From Arsenophonus sp031446145 (GTDB lineage: Bacteria; Pseudomonadota; Gammaproteobacteria; Enterobacterales; Enterobacteriaceae): a stretch of 64,000 nt of DNA. Position 1 is the first letter of the stretch. Every line of letters starts with the position of its first letter. The notes beneath the pieces were generated by a model that did no database searches, had not been told where the DNA came from, and saw only the letters and a program-made list of their open reading frames with translations. Positions 55,838 to 64,000 of this stretch are shown piece after piece. The translations under genes and the position numbers were made by a program. The stretch covers positions 310,001-374,000 of the forward strand of contig CP132903.1 of assembly GCA_031446145.1 (NCBI GenBank). Direction: 5' to 3'.

Positions 55838-57481
55838 TTATTTTTTATTTCGAGGATTATATAATCCACATTTTTCTAATCCACGATAAATAATTTGCTG
55901 TTGAAAAATTGTTATGAGATTACTTACAGTATAATATAAAACCAACCCAGAAGGAAACCATAAAAAAAACAACGTAAAAATAATAGGCATATATGTCATA
56001 ATTTTTTCTTGTATAGGATCAGCGATTGTCATTGGTGACATTTTTTGTATCACATACATTGTCACACCCATTAAACATGGTAAAATATAATAAGGATCTT
56101 GATCTGATAGATCCTTTATCCAAGCAAAAAAAGAGGCATGACGTAACTCAACAGAACCCATTAACATATAATATAAAGCCAAAAAAATTGGCATCTGAAT
56201 AAGCAAGGGTAAACATCCACCTAAAGGATTAACTTTCTCAGTCTGATAAAGTTTCATCATTTCTTGACTGACGCGTTGTTTATCATTACCTATTCTTTCT
56301 CTTATAGCCATTATTTTAGGTTGTAATAAACGCATTTTTGCCATCGAAGTATATTGTGCTTTAGTTAAAGGATACATGATGACACGAACAATAAAAGTAA
56401 TCACAATAATAGAAAAACCCCAATTACCAATAAAACCATAAATAAATTTTAACAATTTAAATAATGGTTGAGAAATAAACCATAACCACCCGTAATCGAC
56501 CGTTAGATCTAAATGTGGTGCAATAGCTGCCATCTCTGATTGTAATTCAGGACCCACCCATAATTGTGAATTATAACACACCTTACTTTTAGGCATTATC
56601 TTTATTGGAAAACTTTTATAACCAATAATAGCTAAAGATTTATCTAAATTTATACTATATATTGTATTCATATTTTGATATTTTAAAATCCATGCTGTTA
56701 CAAAATATTGCTGTAACATGGCAACCCATCCATTTTTTGTATGGATATTTAAATTATTATCAATAATATCATTAAAACTATATTTTTTATAATTTTTTTG
56801 ATCAGAAGAATAGGCAGTACCACGATAAGTATGCAAATCAAAACTATTATTTTCTATAGTACGATATTTTGGTAATTCTATCGTCTGTTTTAGCTGACCA
56901 AAAAAAGATAATATCAACGGTTTATTACTATTATTATGAATTTTATATTCAATATAAATATTATATTTACCACGTTGCAATACATAAACTTTTTGATAAA
57001 TAATTCCGTCCTTATCTATAAAAGTTAAAGGAACACGTAATTCATTTTCACCATCTTTTAGTATAAAAGTATTTTTGCTAGTAAAATATAGAGGACGAAC
57101 ACCTTTATTGTAATTAGGATTATCTGGACCATCTTTGCCAATTATACCACTTTGTGCTTGATAAATAAAATCTTTACTGGTTTCTAATAAACGAAAAGGA
57201 TCAGATGAATCTAATGTTTGAGAATAAGCTAATAAATCAGCTTTATTAATGTCGCCTCCTACGGTATTTATGTGTAAGGCAAGTACATCAGTTTTTACTG
57301 TAATAATTTGATCTTGTTCATAATTTTCTAAATTAATTTGATCATCGTAAATAATTCTATATTTTTCTTTTAAGTTTTCATCAGAATTAAAAATTGTTTG
57401 TTTATCATGTTCCCATTTTTGCCATATTAAAAATGAAACAAATAAAAAAATAAAAAACAAAACATTTCGTTGCGAATCCAT
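55838..57481 (-). CDS. yidC: Membrane protein insertase YidC
   Basis: YidC inserts and folds inner-membrane proteins, alone or with SecYEG. The 547 residues (E. coli 548) have an N-terminal anchor (residues 5-22), a large periplasmic domain to about 345, and a C-terminal five-helix core with YPLTKAQYTSMAKMRLLQPK. In that segment the Arg of KMRLLQPK is the conserved hydrophilic-groove Arg. It also has NPLGGCLPLLIQMPIFLALYY. It starts three bases after the yidD stop, within the rpmH-rnpA-yidD-yidC cluster. Confidence 0.98.
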   Translation of the reverse strand: MDSQRNVLFFIFLFVSFLIWQKWEHDKQTIFNSDENLKEKYRIIYDDQINLENYEQDQIITVKTDVLALHINTVGGDINKADLLAYSQTLDSSDPFRLLETSKDFIYQAQSGIIGKDGPDNPNYNKGVRPLYFTSKNTFILKDGENELRVPLTFIDKDGIIYQKVYVLQRGKYNIYIEYKIHNNSNKPLILSFFGQLKQTIELPKYRTIENNSFDLHTYRGTAYSSDQKNYKKYSFNDIIDNNLNIHTKNGWVAMLQQYFVTAWILKYQNMNTIYSINLDKSLAIIGYKSFPIKIMPKSKVCYNSQLWVGPELQSEMAAIAPHLDLTVDYGWLWFISQPLFKLLKFIYGFIGNWGFSIIVITFIVRVIMYPLTKAQYTSMAKMRLLQPKIMAIRERIGNDKQRVSQEMMKLYQTEKVNPLGGCLPLLIQMPIFLALYYMLMGSVELRHASFFAWIKDLSDQDPYYILPCLMGVTMYVIQKMSPMTIADPIQEKIMTYMPIIFTLFFLWFPSGLVLYYTVSNLITIFQQQIIYRGLEKCGLYNPRNKK

Positions 57482-57483
57482 TA

Positions 57484-57744
57484 TTAATGTTCTCTATTAT
57501 GGTTAACATATCTTGGTGATACTGGATCATCACCACCTGCATGTAAAGGATGACACTTTAATATACGTTGTATTATTAACCAAATACCTTTTATACATCC
57601 AAATCGAAATAATACTTCAATACCATATTGAGAGCAGACTGGATTAAATCGGCAATGAGATCCTAAAAATGGACTTATTACTAATTGATAACATTTTATT
57701 ATCAAAATTAAAAGCTGCGTGCTAAATGACAATGACGAAACCAT
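57484..57744 (-). CDS. yidD: Membrane protein insertion efficiency factor YidD
   Basis: YidD is a small membrane-associated helper of YidC-mediated insertion. It has 86 residues (E. coli 85) with the family signature SPFLGSHCRFNPVCSQYGIE, the three Cys region, and LKCHPLHAGGDDPV near the end. The start overlaps the 3' end of rnpA by 37 bases in a different frame, and yidC follows after two bases, an arrangement conserved widely in bacteria. Confidence 0.96.
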   Translation of the reverse strand: MVSSLSFSTQLLILIIKCYQLVISPFLGSHCRFNPVCSQYGIEVLFRFGCIKGIWLIIQRILKCHPLHAGGDDPVSPRYVNHNREH

Positions 57745-58067
57745 AAGTAACCTAATTTTTTTGTAATTTCTTGATTATTCAAATTTACAACGTTTTTTTT
57801 TACCAAAATTACAAAATCCATCGATGGTAATTTATCTCGATGTAACCGAAAATATTCTCTTACTAATCGTTTAATACGATTACGATCGTGAGATAATTTA
57901 ATATTTTTTTTTGCAATAGTAAAACCAATACGTGGATATTTTAAAGTATTTAAACGTCCAAGAATAATTATTTCTGGAGAATATACCTTTTTAGGGCATT
58001 GAAAGACATAATCGAAATCCTTGGGATTTAATAATCTTAACTTTCTGGGAAAAACCAGCTTATTCAC
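57708..58067 (-). CDS. rnpA: Ribonuclease P protein component
   Basis: RnpA is the protein subunit of RNase P, which matures tRNA 5' ends. It has 119 residues, the E. coli length, with the RNR signature in SHDRNRIKRLVREYFR near 58-73 and a basic, aromatic N-terminus (FPRKLRLLNPKDF). It starts with GTG at 58067, like E. coli, 12 bases after rpmH. Its 3' end overlaps yidD. Confidence 0.97.
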   Translation of the reverse strand: MNKLVFPRKLRLLNPKDFDYVFQCPKKVYSPEIIILGRLNTLKYPRIGFTIAKKNIKLSHDRNRIKRLVREYFRLHRDKLPSMDFVILVKKNVVNLNNQEITKKLGYLWFRHCHLARSF

Positions 58068-58079
58068 TTTTATAAATTA

Positions 58080-58223
58080 TTATTTTGAAGAAACAGTGAG
58101 ATGAGAACGAATTTTAGCACGTCGATTAGCTAAAATTTGTCGACCATTTTTAGTAGACATGCGAACACGAAAACCGTGAGATCTATTACGTTTTAATAAA
58201 GACGGTTGAAAAGTACGTTTCAT
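58080..58223 (-). CDS. rpmH: 50S ribosomal protein L34
   Basis: The minus strand encodes a 47-residue very basic protein starting MKRTFQPSLLKRNRSHGFR, then VRMSTKNGRQILANRRAK and ending HLTVSSK. This is nearly identical to E. coli L34 (46 aa). It is the first gene of the rpmH-rnpA-yidD-yidC cluster and is divergent from dnaA, as in most bacteria. The promoter should lie in the 684-base gap to dnaA. Confidence 0.98.
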   Translation of the reverse strand: MKRTFQPSLLKRNRSHGFRVRMSTKNGRQILANRRAKIRSHLTVSSK

Positions 58224-58907
58224 AAAAATTTCACCTAATTTAAAAGATAGTTTTTATTAATTAACATTCATATATTAATCATTAAAATGATATTAATCGT
58301 TAATATTACTTTTAATGTTAGTAATATCTAAAAAATATTTTTAATCATTTTTATATTGCAACTAAAATAATAGTGTAATAAAAGATATTAGATTTCGCAA
58401 TAAAAAATAAATATTACATTCATCAATTCTAAAATTGGTTACGATCAAAATCTATATTTTTATGTTTCTATAAGAATCAATAGCAATATTAATAATATTA
58501 TAAATAATGAATAAATTTAATCTAATTTTTTGATATTTTGATATAAAAATAAATATTAAATAATTTAGAAAATAACATAATAAATAACAAAAATTATATT
58601 TTCAATTATAATTGATTTATTTATTAAATATATAATTAATTTATTTATTAATAAATAATAATATATATATAATATATATGTTAATATTTTTTACTTTTCT
58701 ATTTATTTTTTATAAATGTTTGTAGTAAATTTTATATCATAAAATGAAAATTGCTAAAACTAGTATGAAAGAATACAGATTTTATATAAATTTTAAGATA
58801 TAATTCAGATTCTTAATTCTTTATTTAGTCTTTTTTAAAATATTAATAATTTTATTACCTATTTAATGTAACGATTTTTTGTTTGTTTTGTTTGAGGGGA
58901 ATTCATC
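58224..58907. other. rpmH-dnaA intergenic region
   Basis: This is a 684-base divergent region that in many bacteria holds or adjoins the replication origin. I find no TTATNCACA DnaA boxes here. It has a pair of 20-base A/T direct repeats (58608-58627 and 58632-58651) and runs of TA. dnaA has a strong GAGGGGAA ribosome-binding site at its right end. Whether it is an origin cannot be decided by eye. Confidence 0.5.
58608..58651. repeat. Two 20-base A/T direct repeats upstream of dnaA
   Basis: ATAATTGATTTATTTATTAA (58608-58627) and ATAATTAATTTATTTATTAA (58632-58651) differ at one base and lie four bases apart. They sit about 260 bases before dnaA. They could be part of a DNA-unwinding region, or a slippage product. 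Confidence 0.7.
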
Positions 58908-60293
58908 GTGTCATTTTCACTTTGGCAACAGTGTCTTGCTCGATTGCAGGATGAGTTACCTGCCACAGAATTTAGTATGTGGATACGCCCTCTCCAAGCA
59001 GAATTGAGTAATAACACATTAGCACTATATGCTCCTAATCGTTTTGTTCTAGATTGGGTAAAAAATAAATATATTAACAATATAAATGAATTATTAAATG
59101 ATTTTTGTGGATCTAACGTTCCAAATTTAAAATTTGAAATAGGCAATAAGCCGCAAAAAACAGAAATTCACATCACAAAAAATATTTCTGTAAAAAAAAA
59201 TATTTTAGAAAAATCTCATTTTAAAAATACTATTAATTGGGGTGATACGCACAGAAATATCGAAAATACTTATTGTTCTAATATAAACTATAAACACACA
59301 TTTAATAACTTTGTTGAAGGAAAATCTAATCAACTTGCCCGCGCTGCTGCAAGTCAAGTTGCTAATAATCCTGGTAAAGCTTACAACCCACTATTTATTT
59401 ATGGTGAAACAGGTTTAGGAAAAACACATTTGCTTCATGCAGTAGGAAACATTATAACAACAAACAGAACAAACAAAAAAGTAGTATATATGCATTCTGA
59501 ACGATTTGTGCAAGATATGGTAAAAGCATTACAAAATAATGTTATTGAAGATTTTAAGCGTTATTACCGTTCTGTAGATGCGTTATTAATTGATGACATT
59601 CAATTTTTTGCTAATAAAGAACGTTCTCAAGAAGAATTTTTTCATACCTTTAATGCTTTACTTGAAGGTAATCAACAAATTATTTTAACTTCCGATAGAT
59701 ATCCAAAGGAAATTCATGGAGTTGAAGATAGATTAAAATCTCGTTTTGGCTGGGGGTTGACTGTTGCAATTGAACCTCCAGAATTAGAAACACGTGTTGC
59801 TATTTTAATAAAAAAATCTGATGAAAATAAAATTGAATTACCTGATGAAGTTGCTTTTTTTATTGCTAAACGTTTACGTTCAAATGTTAGAGAACTAGAG
59901 GGGGCATTAAACAGAGTTATCGCTAATGCAAATTTTACTGGTCGTGCTATTACAATTGATTTTGTACGTGAAGCATTACGAGATTTATTGGCTTTACAAG
60001 AAAAATTTATCACTATTGATAATATTCAAAAAACAGTTGCTGAATATTATAAAATAAAAGTAACTGATTTATTATCTAAACGTCGTTTTCGTTCTGTCAC
60101 ACGCCCGAGACATATAGCAATGGCATTAACAAAAGAATTAACAAATCATAGTTTACCAGAAATCGGAGAAGCTTTTGGAGGGCGAGATCATACTACAGTA
60201 TTACATGCTTGTCGAAAAATTCAACAATTGCAAAAAGATAATCAAAATATACAAAAAGACTTTTCTAATTTAATGAGAACGTTATCATCATAA
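58908..60293 (+). CDS. dnaA: Chromosomal replication initiator DnaA
   Basis: DnaA binds DnaA boxes at the origin and opens it. The 461 residues (E. coli 467) start with GTG, 10 bases after GAGGGGAA. Domain I begins MSFSLWQQCLARLQDELPAT. The linker (about 85-130) is divergent. Domain III has Walker A GETGLGKTH near 169-177, Walker B LLIDDIQF and the arginine-finger region. Domain IV has the DNA-contact signature GGRDHTTVLHACRKI near 425-439. Several ant and tsetse symbionts have lost dnaA, so its presence argues against Blochmannia or Wigglesworthia. dnaN follows after four bases. Confidence 0.98.
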   Translation: MSFSLWQQCLARLQDELPATEFSMWIRPLQAELSNNTLALYAPNRFVLDWVKNKYINNINELLNDFCGSNVPNLKFEIGNKPQKTEIHITKNISVKKNILEKSHFKNTINWGDTHRNIENTYCSNINYKHTFNNFVEGKSNQLARAAASQVANNPGKAYNPLFIYGETGLGKTHLLHAVGNIITTNRTNKKVVYMHSERFVQDMVKALQNNVIEDFKRYYRSVDALLIDDIQFFANKERSQEEFFHTFNALLEGNQQIILTSDRYPKEIHGVEDRLKSRFGWGLTVAIEPPELETRVAILIKKSDENKIELPDEVAFFIAKRLRSNVRELEGALNRVIANANFTGRAITIDFVREALRDLLALQEKFITIDNIQKTVAEYYKIKVTDLLSKRRFRSVTRPRHIAMALTKELTNHSLPEIGEAFGGRDHTTVLHACRKIQQLQKDNQNIQKDFSNLMRTLSS

Positions 60294-60297
60294 TATT

Positions 60298-61398
60298 ATG
60301 AAATTTACTATTGAACGTGAACAATTACTTAAACCTTTACAACAAGTGAGCCATTCATTAAGTGGACGCGCTATATTACCTATATTAAATCATATATTAT
60401 TAAAAGTTGATGAAACATTCTTATCATTAACGAGCACGGATCTAGAAATAGAAATGATATCAAAAATTAAATTAGAACATGAAAGTGAAAATGGTATAAT
60501 TACCGTTCCTGCAAAAAAATTTTTTGATATCTGTCGTGGATTACCAAATCATGCTATCATCCAAGTCATCTTAAAAGAAAATCGTTTATTACTCTTCTCT
60601 GGTCGTAGTCGTTTTTCACTTATGACTCTCCCTGCTATTGACTTTCCAAATCTCAACGATTGGAAAAGTGAAGTTGAATTTAAAGTACCACAATCTATTT
60701 TAAAACGTCTTATTGAAACAACACAATTTTCTATGGCTCATCAAGATGTGCGTTATTATCTTAATGGTATGTTATTTAAAACAGAAGGTAAAAAATTATG
60801 TACTGTTGCTACTGATGGACATCGGTTAGCATTATGTTCAATTAAAATAAATCAATTTTTACCAACATATTCAGTTATAGTGCCACGCAAAGGAGTCATG
60901 GAATTTGCAAAATTATTAAACAATAGTGAAGAATTAATTACAGTACAAATTGGTAGTAATAACATTAGAGCTCATATTGATAATTTTATTTTTACTTCTA
61001 AACTAGTTGATGGTTCTTTTCCTGATTACCAACGTGTTATACCAAAAAATCCAGATAAAACATTATTTGGTGATTGTAACATATTAAAACAAGCATTTTC
61101 ACGCGCAGCAATTTTATCAAATGAAAAATTTCGGAGTGTAAATCTTTATATAACCAAAAATCAAATCAAAATTACAGCAAAAAATACAGAACAAGAAGAA
61201 TCAGAAGAAATTGTTGATGTTAATTATCAAGATGCAGAAATAAAAATTGCTTTTAATGTTAGTTATATTCTCGATGTTTTAAATGCACTAAAATGCAAAA
61301 AAATTAATTTATTATTGATTGATTCAAATTCTAGCATACAAATTAAAAATTCAGAAAAAAATGATGTAACTTATGTTATCATGCCAATGAGAATATGA
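60298..61398 (+). CDS. dnaN: DNA polymerase III beta sliding clamp
   Basis: The clamp tethers polymerases to DNA. It has 366 residues, the E. coli length, beginning MKFTIEREQLLKPLQQVSHSL. The hydrophobic cleft that binds partner proteins is represented by the TDGHRLALC region near 172-180 and by the C-terminal VMPMRI (E. coli VMPMRL). It is coupled to dnaA by a four-base gap. recF, the next gene in E. coli, is absent. Confidence 0.98.
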   Translation: MKFTIEREQLLKPLQQVSHSLSGRAILPILNHILLKVDETFLSLTSTDLEIEMISKIKLEHESENGIITVPAKKFFDICRGLPNHAIIQVILKENRLLLFSGRSRFSLMTLPAIDFPNLNDWKSEVEFKVPQSILKRLIETTQFSMAHQDVRYYLNGMLFKTEGKKLCTVATDGHRLALCSIKINQFLPTYSVIVPRKGVMEFAKLLNNSEELITVQIGSNNIRAHIDNFIFTSKLVDGSFPDYQRVIPKNPDKTLFGDCNILKQAFSRAAILSNEKFRSVNLYITKNQIKITAKNTEQEESEEIVDVNYQDAEIKIAFNVSYILDVLNALKCKKINLLLIDSNSSIQIKNSEKNDVTYVIMPMRI

Positions 61399-62018
61399 TG
61401 ATATTAGTTATATTAATAGCACTCAAAAAAAACTTACAAAAAAACAGTTGAGAAATTTATTATTTTTTTATAAAGATTTATAGAATATAATAAAAAATAT
61501 ACTGCATATCTTCATCGTTTATTAAAGTAAAAACACATATTTTTTATATTTTTCTTAATTTGAAAGATTAGTAAAATCATAATGTATATTATGATCTGAA
61601 TTCTTTCGACTCTTATTTTTTATTAAAAATATAAGTAATTGTTCCATAAAAATTTTTATTTTTTTAAAAATGCCATTAATTAATAAAATCTATTAATAAA
61701 TCATAAGTTTTTTGCTTATTTGAATTTAATTCATATATTACAAAAAAATATAAAAATTATTAAAATATTTTTTTAAAATAAAAATATTTATTTTAATTTT
61801 AAGAAAAGTTAAAAATGTTAATTTATATATAATCAAAAGCAAAATAGCATAAAAATCATATTCATAATATGATATATTATTTATAAATATACGACAAAGA
61901 TTTAGAATGTTAATGTGTTAATATAATTGCAAATTTTAAAAATTTTATAAAAAATTTTATACACAATATGTTAACAAATCAAGTATAAAAATCTATAGTA
62001 AAGTAGTGAGAGAAATTG
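61399..62018. other. Non-coding gap where recF would lie
   Basis: These 620 A/T-rich bases lie between dnaN and gyrB. recF (about 1.07 kb in E. coli) is missing and no fragment of it is readable. A perfect DnaA-box consensus TTATACACA sits at 61957-61965, 53 bases before the gyrB ATG. Single matches are expected by chance in a window of this composition. Confidence 0.6.
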
Positions 62019-64000
62019 ATGTTAAATATATATGACTCATCAAGTATAAAAGTATTAAAAGGATTAGATGCTGTTCGTAAACGACCAGGTATGTACATTG
62101 GGGATACTGAAGATGGTACCGGTCTGCATCACATGGTATTTGAAATTGTTGATAATGCTATTGACGAAGCTCTTGCAGGATATTGCAACAATATTATTGT
62201 AACCATATATGCAGATAATTCTATATCTGTTTTAGATAATGGTCGTGGTATCCCTACAGATATTCATGAAGACGAAGGTATTTCTGCTGCAGAAGTTATT
62301 ATGACTATTTTACATGCTGGTGGAAAATTTGATGATAATTCTTACAAAGTTTCAGGTGGATTACATGGTGTAGGGATTTCTGTTGTAAATGCTTTATCAG
62401 AAAAATTAGAATTGATTATTCATCGTGAAGGAAAAATTTACAAACAAAGATATCAATTAGGTATTCCAGAAGCTCCTTTAAAAATTATCGGAAAAACTGA
62501 TAAATTAGGAACTTATATTCGTTTTTGGCCAAGTTTAGAAACATTTAAAACTGTTACTAAATTTGAATATAATATTCTAGCTAAAAGATTACGCGAACTT
62601 TCTTTTCTTAATTCTGGTATATCTATTTCTTTAATCGATAAACGCGATAAAAAAGAAGAACATTTTTTTTATGAAGGTGGGATTAAAGCATTTGTTCAAT
62701 ACTTAAGTTCTAGCAAAAAAGTCATTCATCCAAATATTTTTTATTTTTCTACTGAAAAAAATGCTATTAATGTAGAAATATCCATGCAATGGAACGATAG
62801 TTTTCAAGAACATGTTTATTGTTTTACAAACAATATTCCACAAAAAGATGGTGGAACTCATTTAATCGGTTTTCGTACAGCAATTACACGAACAATAAAT
62901 AATTATATAGATAAAGAAGGGTATCAAAAAAAAATAAAAATTAATACTACTGGTGATGATGCACGTGAAGGATTAACTGCAGTTATTTCTCTTAAAGTTC
63001 CTGATCCAAAATTTTCTTCACAAACAAAAGATAAATTGGTGTCTTCTGAAGTAAAAACAATCGTTGAAACATTAATGAGTGAAAAATTAATTGAATATTT
63101 ATTAGAAAATCCCAATGATGCAAAAATTATTATTAATAAAATAATTGATTCCGCTTATGCACGTGAAGCTGCTCGAAAAGCACGTGAAATATCTCGTCGT
63201 AAATATAGCTTTGAAATTACAGGTCTACCAGGAAAATTAGCAGATTGTCAGGAACGAGATCCTGCTTTATCGGAACTTTATTTAGTAGAAGGTGATTCCG
63301 CCGGGGGGTCTGCAAAACAAGGAAGAAATCGAAAAAACCAAGCAATTTTACCTTTAAAAGGTAAAATTCTTAATATAGAAAAAGCTCGTTTTGATAAAAT
63401 ATTATCTTCGCAAGAAGTTATGACTTTAATTACAGCATTGGGATGTGGTATTGGACGAGAAGAATATAATCCAGATAAATTAAGATATCACACAATTATT
63501 ATCATGACTGACGCTGACGTAGATGGTTCTCATATTAGAACGTTATTATTAACATTTTTTTATCGACAGATGCCAGAAATTATTAATAGAGGTTATCTCT
63601 ATATAGCTCAACCACCTTTATATAAGGTAAAAAAGGGAAAAAAAGAACAGTACGTAAAAGATGATGATTCAATGAACAAATATTTAATTTCAATAGCATT
63701 AGAAAATGCTGAAATTCATGTTAATCCTAAACTTCCTGCATTAAAAGGAAAAGAATTAGAAAAAATAATTATCAATTATAATACAACACAAAAAATCATC
63801 GAACGTTTAAAACGTGTTTATCCATGTACTTTGTTAAATCATCTTATTTATCAACCTACATTAGAAGAAAATATTTTAAAAGATCATTTTAAAATAGAAA
63901 ATTGGATAAAAATGTTGTTATCTCGTTTATCAGATCATGAAAAAAATGCTAGTACTTATAATTATTATATTCATAAAAATATTCAAGATCAATTATTTGA
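62019..64000 (+). CDS. gyrB: DNA gyrase subunit B (truncated by window end)
   Basis: GyrB is the ATPase subunit of gyrase, which introduces negative supercoils. The open frame runs from ATG 62019 (preceded by GTGAGAGAAA) to the end of the window, giving 660 of about 804 codons without a stop. The GHKL ATPase domain is clear: VDNAIDEALAG, DNGRGIPTDIH, and GGLHGVGISVVNALS near 112-126. The TOPRIM domain has VEGDSAGGSAKQGRNR near 423-438 and TDADVDGSHI near 497-506. Sequence follows E. coli GyrB without gaps of note. The start MLNIYDSSSIKVLKGLDAVR aligns with E. coli MSNSYDSSSIKVLK. Confidence 0.98.
   Translation, partial: MLNIYDSSSIKVLKGLDAVRKRPGMYIGDTEDGTGLHHMVFEIVDNAIDEALAGYCNNIIVTIYADNSISVLDNGRGIPTDIHEDEGISAAEVIMTILHAGGKFDDNSYKVSGGLHGVGISVVNALSEKLELIIHREGKIYKQRYQLGIPEAPLKIIGKTDKLGTYIRFWPSLETFKTVTKFEYNILAKRLRELSFLNSGISISLIDKRDKKEEHFFYEGGIKAFVQYLSSSKKVIHPNIFYFSTEKNAINVEISMQWNDSFQEHVYCFTNNIPQKDGGTHLIGFRTAITRTINNYIDKEGYQKKIKINTTGDDAREGLTAVISLKVPDPKFSSQTKDKLVSSEVKTIVETLMSEKLIEYLLENPNDAKIIINKIIDSAYAREAARKAREISRRKYSFEITGLPGKLADCQERDPALSELYLVEGDSAGGSAKQGRNRKNQAILPLKGKILNIEKARFDKILSSQEVMTLITALGCGIGREEYNPDKLRYHTIIIMTDADVDGSHIRTLLLTFFYRQMPEIINRGYLYIAQPPLYKVKKGKKEQYVKDDDSMNKYLISIALENAEIHVNPKLPALKGKELEKIIINYNTTQKIIERLKRVYPCTLLNHLIYQPTLEENILKDHFKIENWIKMLLSRLSDHEKNASTYNYYIHKNIQDQLF

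Overview
The window is a strongly AT-rich stretch of a reduced gammaproteobacterial genome. Nearly every gene has a close Enterobacterales counterpart. Intergenic DNA is almost pure A/T, there are no insertion sequences, phage genes or CRISPR arrays, and single genes are missing from otherwise conserved E. coli gene strings. This is typical of a vertically transmitted insect symbiont in advanced genome reduction. An Arsenophonus/Riesia-like symbiont of a blood-feeding insect fits best, but that placement is my inference from gene content and base composition, not a database result.

Layout. 1-4300: end of the suf operon (sufA-sufB) and ydiK. 4800-9850: nadR, whose repressor domain has decayed, then deoD, a deoB pseudogene and a Vibrio-type nupC. 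10900-17330: a MATE exporter, tRNA-Leu(CAA), the divergent efp/epmB pair, and groES-groL with an intact sigma-32 promoter. 17600-23300: epd-pgk-fbaA and tktA. 23480-26470: tRNA-Asp, dnaQ/rnhA (divergent), yafS and gloB, in the E. coli order. 26700-29700: pyrG-eno. 29700-32610: a 2.9 kb gene desert. 32610-44690: mtnN, erpA, hemL, mrcB, dksA, pcnB, folK, yadG-yadH and hpt. This block is collinear with the 3-4 minute region of E. coli, but fhu, clcA, btuF, yadS, hrpB, gluQ, panBCD and can are absent. 45050-51350: a complete sapABCDF operon followed by fabI. 52560-53730: ugd. 54100-64000: mnmE, yidC, yidD, rnpA and rpmH on one strand, diverging from dnaA, dnaN and gyrB (cut by the window end). recF is missing between dnaN and gyrB.

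How the genes work together. Central carbon metabolism (tktA, epd, pgk, fbaA, eno) and Fe-S assembly (SufA, SufB, ErpA) are kept. Nucleoside import (NupC), phosphorolysis (DeoD), base salvage (Hpt) and MTA/SAH cleavage (MtnN) form a purine-salvage set, while the sugar-phosphate branch (deoB) has decayed. NAD salvage enzymes (NadR kinase/NMNAT domains), Epd (a step toward pyridoxal phosphate), FolK and HemL point to cofactor metabolism. EF-P and its lysine-aminomutase EpmB, GroESL and the stringent-response cofactor DksA are retained.

I did not find a convincing new multi-gene system. The most informative oddities are: the loss of NadR's DNA-binding domain, with its frame and ribosome-binding site still readable; a Q154H change in the nucleoside-binding motif of NupC; Ala93 in FabI at the triclosan-contact position; a glycine-rich insert in EF-P; and a CTCC-rich leader before dksA.
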